From: Gammaproteobacteria bacterium
GTDB lineage: Bacteria; Pseudomonadota; Gammaproteobacteria; Pseudomonadales; Litorivicinaceae
Length of the DNA: 14,881 nucleotides
Direction of reading: 5' to 3'
Assembly (NCBI GenBank): GCA_002717305.1
Contig: PBDH01000041.1
Coordinates: forward strand, 1 to 14,881
The first letter of the stretch is position 1. Every line of letters starts with the position of its first letter. Positions 1 through 6,749 of the stretch are shown piece after piece. The position numbers and the translations under genes were made by a program. The notes below the pieces were generated by a model that was given only the letters and a program-made list of their open reading frames with translations, was not told the origin of the DNA and searched no databases.

Positions 1-61
1 TTACCGGTATTTCTGTCGATATTCCTGCGTAATTTCAGGGGTTTACAACAGCGTTGTGCGA

Positions 62-104
62 CTGATGCCCGACATCAGCTCTCATTTCAGCGATAATTAT
101 CGCT
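62..104. repeat. Hairpin and perfect 16-bp palindrome
   Basis: Positions 62-78 form a 6-bp stem (CTGATG/CATCAG) around a 5-base loop. Positions 89-104 are a perfect palindrome, AGCGATAATTATCGCT. Neither is followed by a T-run, so neither looks like an intrinsic terminator. The rest of 1-196 shows no convincing gene: two forward frames stay open only to about position 95-105, and their translations resemble no family I know. Confidence 0.4.
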
Positions 105-196
105 AAACCTCAGGCAGTAATTTGCCGAGGGTGGGTTTTTAAGAAAGTAGATTTTTAAAATGAAAGTTGTCTATGCCTTATCTCACATGTTTAGTA

Positions 197-336
197 ACAC
201 CGCCATTCAATTTTATTTTATATATTAAAAACAGTATATCATGTAAAAATGTTAGATATTACCCCCACATTTGCCCCCACAAATCTTGATTTATTTGCGT
301 GAATATGGCACACATGTGCCCGTCCTCCACACCGTA
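197..336. repeat. Left copy of a diverged direct repeat
   Basis: This stretch aligns with 13808-13934 in the same orientation. Shared landmarks come in the same order with nearly the same spacing: ACACCGCCA, an AT-rich tract containing TATATTA and AAACA, CCCCCACA, TTGA, GCGT, ATGGCAC and CCCG. From the last CCCCCACA to ATGGCAC the distance is 31 bp in both copies. Identity between the landmarks is only moderate. This copy has an inverted repeat GGCACA-CA-TGTGCC at 307-320. The alignment was made by eye. Confidence 0.5.
262..281. repeat. Two CCCCCACA boxes 12 bp apart, possible integrase arm sites
   Basis: CCCCCACA occurs at 262-269 and again at 274-281, forming a tandem 12-bp unit. A single further copy is at 13872-13879 inside the right-hand repeat. 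Short, evenly spaced boxes next to a tRNA end are typical of arm-type binding sites for tyrosine integrases. No integrase gene is present here, so the role is inferred. Confidence 0.4.
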
Positions 337-356
337 GCCTGGGCGTATTCGGTGGG

Positions 357-372
357 TAAAATAGCTATTTTA
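357..372. repeat. Perfect 16-bp palindrome abutting the tRNA fragment
   Basis: TAAAATAGCTATTTTA reads the same on both strands. It ends exactly where the tRNA-like T-arm begins at 373. Its position suggests a recombination core or a protein-binding site, but it could equally mimic an anticodon stem if 328-399 is read as a cloverleaf. There is no T-run after it. Confidence 0.45.
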
Positions 373-399
373 GAGGGTTCGAATCCTCCCGGTGCGCCA
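373..399 (+). other. tRNA 3'-end-like fragment, candidate att site
   Basis: The stretch contains GGGTTCGAATCC, the near-universal TΨC arm core, followed by CCGGTGCGCCA, which looks like an acceptor 3' strand ending in CCA. No clean tRNA precedes it. The best 5' partner is CACACCG at 328-334 (6 of 7 pairs), and the T-stem itself has a mismatch and a wobble pair. It is therefore either a decayed tRNA or, more likely, the 3' end of a tRNA duplicated by an integrating element. The intact tRNA would then lie outside the window. Confidence 0.45.
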
Positions 400-454
400 T
401 TTTCCTTACTTTTCTTAATAAATTCAATGATAACAGTGGGTTTGGCCATTTGTC

Positions 455-476
455 GGGACCACTTTTGGGACCACTT
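455..476. repeat. Tandem GGGACCACTT boxes 12 bp apart
   Basis: GGGACCACTT at 455-464 is repeated exactly at 467-476, separated by TT. It lies just inside the tRNA-like end, where arm-type sites of P4-like integrases commonly sit. Its sequence differs from the CCCCCACA boxes on the other side of the tRNA end, so two different elements may have used this site. No integrase is encoded in the window. Confidence 0.4.
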
Positions 477-516
477 GGTCAATTTCTGCGAGAAAGCGTC
501 AGAATTGGTTGGTGTT

Positions 517-1035
517 TCAACAAGACGAGAAGTCAGCAACCCTATCGACATGGCAGTGGTGAATCGTCCCTTCGTCAATTATTTTCGTACATAGCTCAAA
601 CTGATTGCGAGATGAATAAAGAATAAGCATTTCGAACTGATTTCCAGCAAAGCTTTTAATTCTTTGCAACTCCATTTCATAACTGTAATCCGAAGCGGCA
701 AGCGCATTAGTTTCTACCTCATCAAAACTTGGAATTGTTGGAAAGTTGCATATACCATGAAATTCAGCCGCAAGCAGTAAGGCTGAAAATTCTTTCCAGT
801 CAATAAAAGGGTCTAGGGCAAATACAGCACAATAGCAGTTCTTTGGCGCACAATCTCTGGTGGTCTTTAGATATTCCATAGTAATTTGATTGGTGTTGCA
901 AAGCGGAAATGTTGTTATGTCTTTCGCCAAAGCGCTAGGAAAGAGTGCCAGGGCCGGTGCAAAAATATGGTCTCTATCTTCATGCTCTAAGACAGTTTTA
1001 AGTTCTACCGAAAATTGAACCGCGCTATCTGACAT
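517..1035 (-). CDS. Truncated, divergent TIM-barrel (PEP hydrolase-like) protein
   Basis: The 172-residue product resembles the middle of the TIM-barrel family represented twice more in this window. The clearest match is FHGICNFPT (residues 92-100), which corresponds to FSGIINYPT in the protein at 2348-3175. Around it, the order of hydrophobic strands and the following helix (MELQRIKSF) also agree. Family members are about 275 residues. This one stops about 70 residues after the motif and lacks the C-terminal GG-x-IT and GF-x-G-x-S segments seen in its two relatives. The final residues (roughly VADFSSC) look like junction sequence. It is transcribed away from the 1143 operon, with a weak ribosome site. 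It may be a decayed gene cut by the recombination event near 400-516, or a shortened sensor-like protein. The assignment is by eye. Confidence 0.5.
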   Translation of the reverse strand: MSDSAVQFSVELKTVLEHEDRDHIFAPALALFPSALAKDITTFPLCNTNQITMEYLKTTRDCAPKNCYCAVFALDPFIDWKEFSALLLAAEFHGICNFPTIPSFDEVETNALAASDYSYEMELQRIKSFAGNQFEMLILYSSRNQFELCTKIIDEGTIHHCHVDRVADFSSC

Positions 1036-1074
1036 GTGCTCATATTACCCAAAAATTCCCACTGTTACAAGTAA

Positions 1075-1104
1075 TTGCTTGGTTCTGCGCGCGATTAGTA
1101 TGTA
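1075..1104 (+). promoter_or_regulatory. Possible sigma-70 promoter for the UPF0261 operon
   Basis: TTGCTT (1075-1080) and TATGTA (1099-1104) are separated by 18 bp and lie about 40 bp before the first gene. Both boxes are imperfect. I see no GG/GC pair with -24/-12 spacing in 1036-1142, so there is no sign of a sigma-54 promoter. Confidence 0.25.
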
Positions 1105-1142
1105 AATGTTTATAAGTTCTAAAGAAAGTTTATTTCAAAACT

Positions 1143-2351
1143 ATGAGTTTTTATGATCAAAAAATTGTCCTAGTCAGTACTTTGGATACAAAGGGTGAAG
1201 AGTCCGCATACCTTAAAAAACGTTTGGAAAAAGCAGGACGCAGGGTCTGCGTGATTGATATCGGAACAGCAGGTACGCCGGCGTTCCACGCAGACATAAC
1301 AAGAGAAACCGTATTGGAACAGACAACTTTAACGCAGCAATCTGCTGGGGTATCAGTGGTTCCAGAGTCTATGACAGCCGGGCTAGAGATAATTCTGCGG
1401 GACTTGTTTGATCGTGATGATATTTCAGCCGTTGTGGGCATAGGCGGCGGCAAGGGCGCAAGTGTTTTTCATCATGCTACCGTGGGTTTGCCCTATGGTT
1501 TTCCCAAATTATTGATTACCAGTGCTCGCCCAGCGATGCTGGCAGAAATTGCTATGACCACTGATACAATACTCTTGCCAACCCTTGTAGATTTATTCGG
1601 TGTTAATAAGTTCACACGAGCGGTCTTGAATAATGCCGCTTTAATGTTGTCCGGCCTTAATTGGATTGCTGAAAAAGAAATATCTGTTAAGACCGTCGCA
1701 GTGACTGCCTTTGGCGTAACCACGCCAGCCGTTCGAGCAATCCAGTCAAACCTTGAGCAGGCTGGCATAGCTGTCATCGTTTTTCCCGCAAATGGTGCTG
1801 GGGGGCGCACGATGGAAGCATTGATTGCGCGGGGCGCCTTTGACGGTATAGTTGATTTGACTACGACTGAAATGGCTGACCTATTGCTCGGTGGTACAGC
1901 GAGCGCAGGCGAGGAGCGATTAAAAGCCGCCAGTGCTATTGGTATTCCCCAGGTTATCGCACCGGGAGCTATTGATATGGTTAACTTCGGGCCACCTGAG
2001 ACAGTGCCTGACACATTTTCTGATCGGACCAAGTACCAGCACACACCTTTGACTACATTGGTGCGAACAACCCCTGCCGATACAGCGCAGATCGCAAAAA
2101 TGACTTCCGAAAGGCTCAACTTGGCCTCGGGTGCCGTAGTTGTTGTCTGGCCTGGGGGAGGCGTGTCCGACTATGATAGGCCCGGTCAGGATTTTTATGA
2201 TCCCGCTGCCAATACTGCTTGGTTACATGAGATGAAGCGGTCGCTTAATACAACGGTCAGCCTTATTGAGACCGACTATCACATCAATCATCCCAACTTC
2301 GCTGCACTATGTTCCGAATGGATGATCACGCAATTGGAGATGAGAACATGA
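1143..2351 (+). CDS. UPF0261 / Tm-1 N-domain-like protein
   Basis: The 402-residue protein has the features of the UPF0261 family. An opening strand is followed by STLDTKGEE (12-20). A glycine-rich GIGGGKGAS (99-107) may bind a nucleotide, and DLFGVNKFTR (150-159) is also family-like. The whole length is typical. In tomato the virus-resistance protein Tm-1 joins this domain to a TIM barrel; here the barrel is the separate next gene, overlapping by 4 bp, so the two products probably form a complex. The Tm-1 N-domain is described as ATP-binding, but no reaction is known to me for the bacterial form. The ATG at 1143 gives the family-like N-terminus, although its upstream AAAGAAAG is a weak ribosome site. 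The gene leads an operon with the TIM-barrel protein and a flavoprotein. Confidence 0.88.
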   Translation: MSFYDQKIVLVSTLDTKGEESAYLKKRLEKAGRRVCVIDIGTAGTPAFHADITRETVLEQTTLTQQSAGVSVVPESMTAGLEIILRDLFDRDDISAVVGIGGGKGASVFHHATVGLPYGFPKLLITSARPAMLAEIAMTTDTILLPTLVDLFGVNKFTRAVLNNAALMLSGLNWIAEKEISVKTVAVTAFGVTTPAVRAIQSNLEQAGIAVIVFPANGAGGRTMEALIARGAFDGIVDLTTTEMADLLLGGTASAGEERLKAASAIGIPQVIAPGAIDMVNFGPPETVPDTFSDRTKYQHTPLTTLVRTTPADTAQIAKMTSERLNLASGAVVVVWPGGGVSDYDRPGQDFYDPAANTAWLHEMKRSLNTTVSLIETDYHINHPNFAALCSEWMITQLEMRT

Positions 2352-3175
2352 AGAATTTATCAAGACAAGAAATCCTTGACCGCTTGCATGCGGAAACAGC
2401 GGCAAACCGTCCAATTCTCGGCGCGGGTACAAGTTGTGGTCTAATTGCAAAGTGTGCGGCACTCGGCGGCGCGGACTTGCTAATTGTCTATAGTACTGGC
2501 AGATCACGGTTGATGGGTCTTCCTACAAGCCGAATTGGAGACTCCAATGCGAACACAATGGATATGGCCGGTGAAATACGTAATGTGGTCTATGATACGC
2601 CAGTAATTGGAGGTATCGAGGCGTGGGATCCAACCCGTATGGACTTAGACATTTTGCTTGGCGATTTTCAGGCTGTTGGATTTTCCGGTATAATCAATTA
2701 TCCAACAATTTCGACTATGGGTGAGACTTGGCGTGCGAGACGGAGTAAGGTAGGGCTTGGCTGGGAACGTGAAGTCGAATTGATTGAGCGGGCGGTTGCA
2801 CGCAATATATTCACAATGGCCTATGTCGCAACTGTTCAGGACGCGCTTGATATGGCGAGCAAAGGGGTTGATTGTCTTGTTCCTCATGTCGGCGCCACGG
2901 GTGGTGGTTTGGTCGGCCATGAGACAGATAGTACCTTGGACGATGAGATATCAAATATATCTCAGATGATTGAAGCAGTTTCCGCATTAGGCTTAAACCC
3001 AATATTTCTGTGCCATGGCGGCAAAATCACTGAACCCTCAGATACGCGTCGTGTTTACGAGGAGACGCAATGCGTTGGATTTGTTGGGGCATCTTCCATC
3101 GAACGCATTCCTATAGAGCGCGCTGTAAAATCGATTGCTGAAGACTTCAAATCCATCACATTTTCTAAAGAGTAA
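2348..3175 (+). CDS. TIM-barrel 'phosphoenolpyruvate hydrolase-like' protein
   Basis: I chose ATG 2348 over an earlier in-frame ATG at 2309. It sits 8 bp after GGAG, overlaps the previous stop as ATGA, and gives a 275-residue protein of normal family length. Characteristic segments are GAGTSCGL (25-32), STGRSRLMGLP (49-59), FSGIINYPT (112-120), CHGGKIT (222-228) and GFVGASSIERIPIE (244-257). The last two are typical of phosphate-binding ends of TIM barrels. The family is annotated as PEP hydrolase-like and corresponds to the C-terminal half of plant Tm-1, where it partners the UPF0261 half. The true reaction is unknown. The same fold forms the N-terminus of the regulator at 4896-6623, which suggests that this enzyme's ligand is also the inducer. 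Confidence 0.87.
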   Translation: MKNLSRQEILDRLHAETAANRPILGAGTSCGLIAKCAALGGADLLIVYSTGRSRLMGLPTSRIGDSNANTMDMAGEIRNVVYDTPVIGGIEAWDPTRMDLDILLGDFQAVGFSGIINYPTISTMGETWRARRSKVGLGWEREVELIERAVARNIFTMAYVATVQDALDMASKGVDCLVPHVGATGGGLVGHETDSTLDDEISNISQMIEAVSALGLNPIFLCHGGKITEPSDTRRVYEETQCVGFVGASSIERIPIERAVKSIAEDFKSITFSKE

Positions 3176-3180
3176 TTATA

Positions 3181-4872
3181 ATGAGTACTGAAAAGACCGT
3201 TGACTTCTTAATTATTGGTAGTGGCGCTGCGGGCGTCTGTGCCGCGCTTTATGCAGCTGAAAGAGGAAAATCGGTAATGCTATGTGAAAAGGCGTCTAAA
3301 ATTGGTGGCACTACGGCGCTTTCCAATGGCATGATCTGGGTGCCGTGTTCCGACCATGCCAAAAAAGCCGGTATTGATGACACGCTTGATAATGCTCGTA
3401 TGTATTTGCGCGGCGAGTTGGGTAATTACTATGATGAAGTAAAAATTGATACCTATCTGGAACGTGGTCCCGAAGCAGTTCGCACGATCGAGAATATATC
3501 GGAAATCAAGTTTGTTCTTGCCGGCGCGCCGGATTACCATTCCTCGCGCCAAGGCGGTGTAGACAAAGGCCGCGCATTAAGCCCAGCACCATATGACGGC
3601 CGCCGACTTGGTAAGGATTTTGATTTAATAGCCGATCCAATTCGAGTAGTTCTGGGCGGAATGATGATCACCTCAAGTGAAATCAAACATTTCCTTAATC
3701 CCTTAAAATCGACAAGCGCACTTATTCATGTCCTGCGAAGGGTTGGCCGATTTGCCAAAGATCGTTTAAAATATTCGCGCGGTACGGAATTCAGTGGCGG
3801 AAATGCACTGCTTGCGGCTGCAGTAAATAGCCTGCGCAAAAGTGGTGTTGATCTGCGAAACAATAGCCCAATGAAAGGGCTAATCGTTGAAAATGGGCGT
3901 GCCATGGGGGCGACTGTGGTGATAGGTGGCAGTGAAATGCGGGTCTTGGCGACGGGCGGAGTAATCCTTGCTACTGGTGGGTTCGCCGCCAACGAGGATT
4001 TGCGCGCTGAAATTGGCGCAAAGCATCGCCATGATGTTACGTTATGTGCACCCGAAGTGCAGGGCGACGGGATCAATGCCGCAAGCCAAGTTGGTGGAGC
4101 AATTGATAAAAATGTCGCAAGTCCAGGTTTCTGGACGCCAGTGTCGCGGTTGAAGAATAAGGATGGTTCAGCCACCATTGTGCCCTATGGGTGGCTTGAT
4201 CGGGGGCGTCCGGGAGTTATCGCTGTGGGCCCAAATGGTAAACGATTTGTGAACGAATCGAACTCGTACCATGACGTATGTATCGGACTTTTTCAAAATG
4301 GATACCCAAACGATGAGCGCTTCTTCTTTATCTGCGAAGAAGCCTTCGTGAAGAAACGTGGAATGGGCGATATTCTTCCATGGCCTTGGACGCCTAGTTT
4401 GAAAAGCTACATCCGCCGAGGATATATTCAGTGCGGTAAAACTCTCAATGAACTTGCAGCTCAGATCGAAATCGAACCAGAAGCATTGACCAAGACTGTG
4501 GAGGAACACAATAAGAATGCTGAAACGGGTGTTGACGCTGAGTTCGGACGGGGTGAATCAACCTTTAACAAAGCCTTAGGCGATGCCACATTGGGCCTAA
4601 AGAATCCGAACCTTGGCCCTATCAAAAATGGCCCCTTCATCGCGCTTCGGATTATACCAGGGACACTTGGCACGGCTGCTGGTTTAAAAACAGACGCAAA
4701 GGCTCGTGTTCTTAGGCAGGATGGCAGTGCTGTCGAAGGGCTCTATGCTTGCGGAAATGATGCTACATCTATTATGGCAGGCATTTACCCAGGGGCTGGT
4801 ATTACTATAGGCCCAGCAATTGTCTCGGCCTTTCTCGCTGTAGAACATGCAACCAGCAAGCTCAAAAAATAA
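3181..4872 (+). CDS. FAD-dependent oxidoreductase, 3-ketosteroid dehydrogenase/fumarate reductase type
   Basis: The 563-residue flavoprotein has an N-terminal Rossmann fold with GSGAAG (13-18) and an acidic residue at the end of the second strand (E36), then GGTT. A second dinucleotide segment, LATGGFAAN, lies mid-protein. The C-terminus carries GNDATSIMAG and YPGAG (536-540), closely resembling 3-ketosteroid-Δ1-dehydrogenases, where the tyrosine of this motif is catalytic. Length fits the FAD_binding_2 family. It starts 5 bp after the previous stop, behind AAAGAG. Its neighbours are sugar-type genes and no steroid genes are present, so it probably desaturates or reduces a different cyclic or α,β-unsaturated substrate. 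It has no signal peptide, so it is cytoplasmic. The 23 bp between it and the convergent regulator contains no clear terminator. Confidence 0.85.
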   Translation: MSTEKTVDFLIIGSGAAGVCAALYAAERGKSVMLCEKASKIGGTTALSNGMIWVPCSDHAKKAGIDDTLDNARMYLRGELGNYYDEVKIDTYLERGPEAVRTIENISEIKFVLAGAPDYHSSRQGGVDKGRALSPAPYDGRRLGKDFDLIADPIRVVLGGMMITSSEIKHFLNPLKSTSALIHVLRRVGRFAKDRLKYSRGTEFSGGNALLAAAVNSLRKSGVDLRNNSPMKGLIVENGRAMGATVVIGGSEMRVLATGGVILATGGFAANEDLRAEIGAKHRHDVTLCAPEVQGDGINAASQVGGAIDKNVASPGFWTPVSRLKNKDGSATIVPYGWLDRGRPGVIAVGPNGKRFVNESNSYHDVCIGLFQNGYPNDERFFFICEEAFVKKRGMGDILPWPWTPSLKSYIRRGYIQCGKTLNELAAQIEIEPEALTKTVEEHNKNAETGVDAEFGRGESTFNKALGDATLGLKNPNLGPIKNGPFIALRIIPGTLGTAAGLKTDAKARVLRQDGSAVEGLYACGNDATSIMAGIYPGAGITIGPAIVSAFLAVEHATSKLKK

Positions 4873-4895
4873 TATGTCTGATGCCTCTGGTACCG

Positions 4896-6623
4896 TCAGG
4901 TCAAGATATCGTATTTTTTGATCCGATTATATAGAGTTTTGCGAGTAATTCCGAGGTATTCAGCAGTTTTCGTACGACTGAGATTGTTCAAAAGCAGCGC
5001 CTTAACAACACGGTCTCTTTGGGAAATTTTCATTGATCCTACTGTCCGCGTGTCGGCGCTAAGATGCTCAATCAGTCTGGATTGGTTAAAAGAAGTATCT
5101 TTTTCTTCAACAAGCCATTTGACAGCTTGTCGGAGTTCGTTGAGGTTTCCTGGCCAATTATGTCGAATAAGAATACGAATTATGGAAGGCGGAAGTTCTC
5201 TTGGTTCATCAGTCATTTCAGAGATCATGTTTTTAACTAGCATCGGAATGTCTTCAATGCGATCGCGCAGGGGGGGTACTTCAATCGCCTTTTCTTTAGC
5301 TATGAGTCGCAAATTTTGCGCCAACTGCTGCTCTAGGATATTTTCGTTACCCAAGATTAGGACGATCCGCGCACCCGAATGCCGTTCTAAATCGCTACCA
5401 TTACAGCAGTATTTCCCACTAAGGATGACCTCGGCTATACGGTTTTGATCTTCTTCTTGGAGATGTTCTACTCCCACCAGCGTTAAAATATCTGACTCAT
5501 TAGCAAGTTCGAGTATGCCAACCCTACGACGTACCCCTGGACTGCGAGATTTTCCAAAAAAATCATCCGAGGATAATTGTGGCTTAGACAAGTCGAGTTT
5601 CCAACGTTTGCCATTCGTCTTTTGGATGGATCGAACCACTGCCATCTTAGCAACTTTGTGCCGGCCTGTTGCGGTTTCGCCTTTCAAAATTAAATGGCTT
5701 CCGTCTGAAATTACCGCTTCAACCTGATCAAGCATTCGGTCCATAGCATCCGCAAGGCAAACGAGGTCATATCGTTTGCCATACTGTCGTAATCGACGCT
5801 CCAAACGTTCAACCCTATTCTGCAGGACTTCGATTTCGCGAAAAGAGGCAACGGAATTTACCAAGGATTTCTCAAGAGGTGCTCGATCAAGTGCAGAGCC
5901 GCCAATGAACCCTTCGATACCCGCCTTTCGGCAAAGTTTATCCAGTTTAGCACCTCCTGTGATCGGCCCTCCGCCAAGATAAATCTTCAAATTTTTCTTA
6001 GGTTTGCGAACACTGTCAACGATTTCTTTGGCTGCTAGTGCGAGACGGTCTAAAGTCTCATCGTTTATCGATTTATCGCGACTGTGCGGGTTTAGGCCAA
6101 AATTGATGCACAGAGTGGTTATTCCGGCTGCAGCCATTCTATTGGCTTCGTCCCGGTTACGGACATATCCGATTGTTTCCAGTCCTTTGGCTTTTGCCGC
6201 GGCCAGAAAATTGATTTCGCGCCTATACCCCAAACCGTGAGCCTCAAGGATTTCCGCGCGTTTTCCAAAGTGGAAAACTGCCGGGAAATTAGTAACCCCG
6301 TTTAATTTGAGAGTGTCTAGCCGTTCCAAAAGGGCTTCCACTTCAAGGCGTGGATCGAATAGCGGCAAGCCTACATAAACAGGTAGATTGACACGCGGCA
6401 CTAATTCCTTAGCGGCAAAATCCAACGTCAGATCAACTGCATCGTATATGGGTAGAAGGGAAGCCGGCGATGGGATGCCCATAGACCTCATTTTTCCTGC
6501 CCCCAAAGCGAGAACAAAGTCCGCGCCTGCGGCTTCTGCCGCATGTGCGGCCATTCCTGATCCGACTGCTGCACCAACCCAGAACCTATTATTTTTTTGC
6601 TTCAATTTATAAAATTTTCCCAA
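4896..6623 (-). CDS. Regulator: TIM-barrel sensor fused to degenerate NtrC-type AAA+ and Fis HTH
   Basis: Residues 1 to about 262 are a TIM barrel paralogous to the protein at 2348-3175; matches include GADFVLALGAGKMRSMG, NGVTNFP and GFIGGSALDRAPLEKS. A coiled-coil linker (about 262-282) follows, then an AAA+ domain (about 285-520) and a Fis-type helix-turn-helix (about 534-572). The AAA+ domain aligns with sigma-54 activators at PPLRDRIEDIP and WPGNLNELRQ. However, Walker A reads GETATGRH instead of GESGTGKE, the GAFTGA loop is missing (FFGKSRSPGVRRRVG), Walker B has lost its acidic pair (LTLVGVE), and the arginine-finger region is altered. It therefore probably regulates as a repressor or sigma-70-type activator, as HupR or TyrR relatives do. 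The start is TTG 6623: an upstream stop leaves no ATG or GTG, and the first ATG would remove barrel strand 1. Confidence 0.85.
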   Translation of the reverse strand: MGKFYKLKQKNNRFWVGAAVGSGMAAHAAEAAGADFVLALGAGKMRSMGIPSPASLLPIYDAVDLTLDFAAKELVPRVNLPVYVGLPLFDPRLEVEALLERLDTLKLNGVTNFPAVFHFGKRAEILEAHGLGYRREINFLAAAKAKGLETIGYVRNRDEANRMAAAGITTLCINFGLNPHSRDKSINDETLDRLALAAKEIVDSVRKPKKNLKIYLGGGPITGGAKLDKLCRKAGIEGFIGGSALDRAPLEKSLVNSVASFREIEVLQNRVERLERRLRQYGKRYDLVCLADAMDRMLDQVEAVISDGSHLILKGETATGRHKVAKMAVVRSIQKTNGKRWKLDLSKPQLSSDDFFGKSRSPGVRRRVGILELANESDILTLVGVEHLQEEDQNRIAEVILSGKYCCNGSDLERHSGARIVLILGNENILEQQLAQNLRLIAKEKAIEVPPLRDRIEDIPMLVKNMISEMTDEPRELPPSIIRILIRHNWPGNLNELRQAVKWLVEEKDTSFNQSRLIEHLSADTRTVGSMKISQRDRVVKALLLNNLSRTKTAEYLGITRKTLYNRIKKYDILT

Positions 6624-6726
6624 AATTACCCGCTCTCATCAATATTATGGTCTGCGTTGGCCGTCTAGTGGTTAATATGAAATTAGTTGCAGAGACGCGA
6701 GAACCGCGCCGAAAATTTGAAAATTT
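6612..6726. promoter_or_regulatory. Divergent control region with GAAAATTT boxes
   Basis: The gap between the regulator and the transporter operon contains GAAAATTT twice in tandem (6711-6718, 6719-6726). An inverted copy overlaps the regulator's start (AAATTTTC, 6612-6619). A second symmetric element is CGCG-AGAAC-CGCG near 6697-6709. No -24/-12 sigma-54 promoter is visible. The boxes are candidates for the regulator's operators, but they are AT-rich and short enough to arise by chance. Confidence 0.3.
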
Positions 6727-6749
6727 GCAATATGAATAGGGAGAAAAGA

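Noticed and set aside
1..516. CRISPR array from the repeated short boxes
   Set aside because: There are only two copies of each box, 12 bp apart, with no spacers of CRISPR length and no cas genes.
271..594. Open frame of 107 codons on the plus strand
   Set aside because: It runs through the repeat boxes and tRNA-like end, has no ribosome site, and its translation looks like no protein family.
1493..2119. Minus-strand frame of 208 codons inside the UPF0261 gene
   Set aside because: It lies opposite a clearly conserved gene and its translation is a composition artefact rich in Ala, Ser and Val.
4873..4895. Bidirectional terminator between the convergent genes
   Set aside because: The CCTCTGGTACCGTCAGG stretch pairs poorly once its centre is fixed, and there is no T-run.
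6624..6749. Sigma-54 promoter upstream of the transporter operon
   Set aside because: No TGG-N10-GC-type pair with correct spacing is present, despite the NtrC-like regulator next to it.
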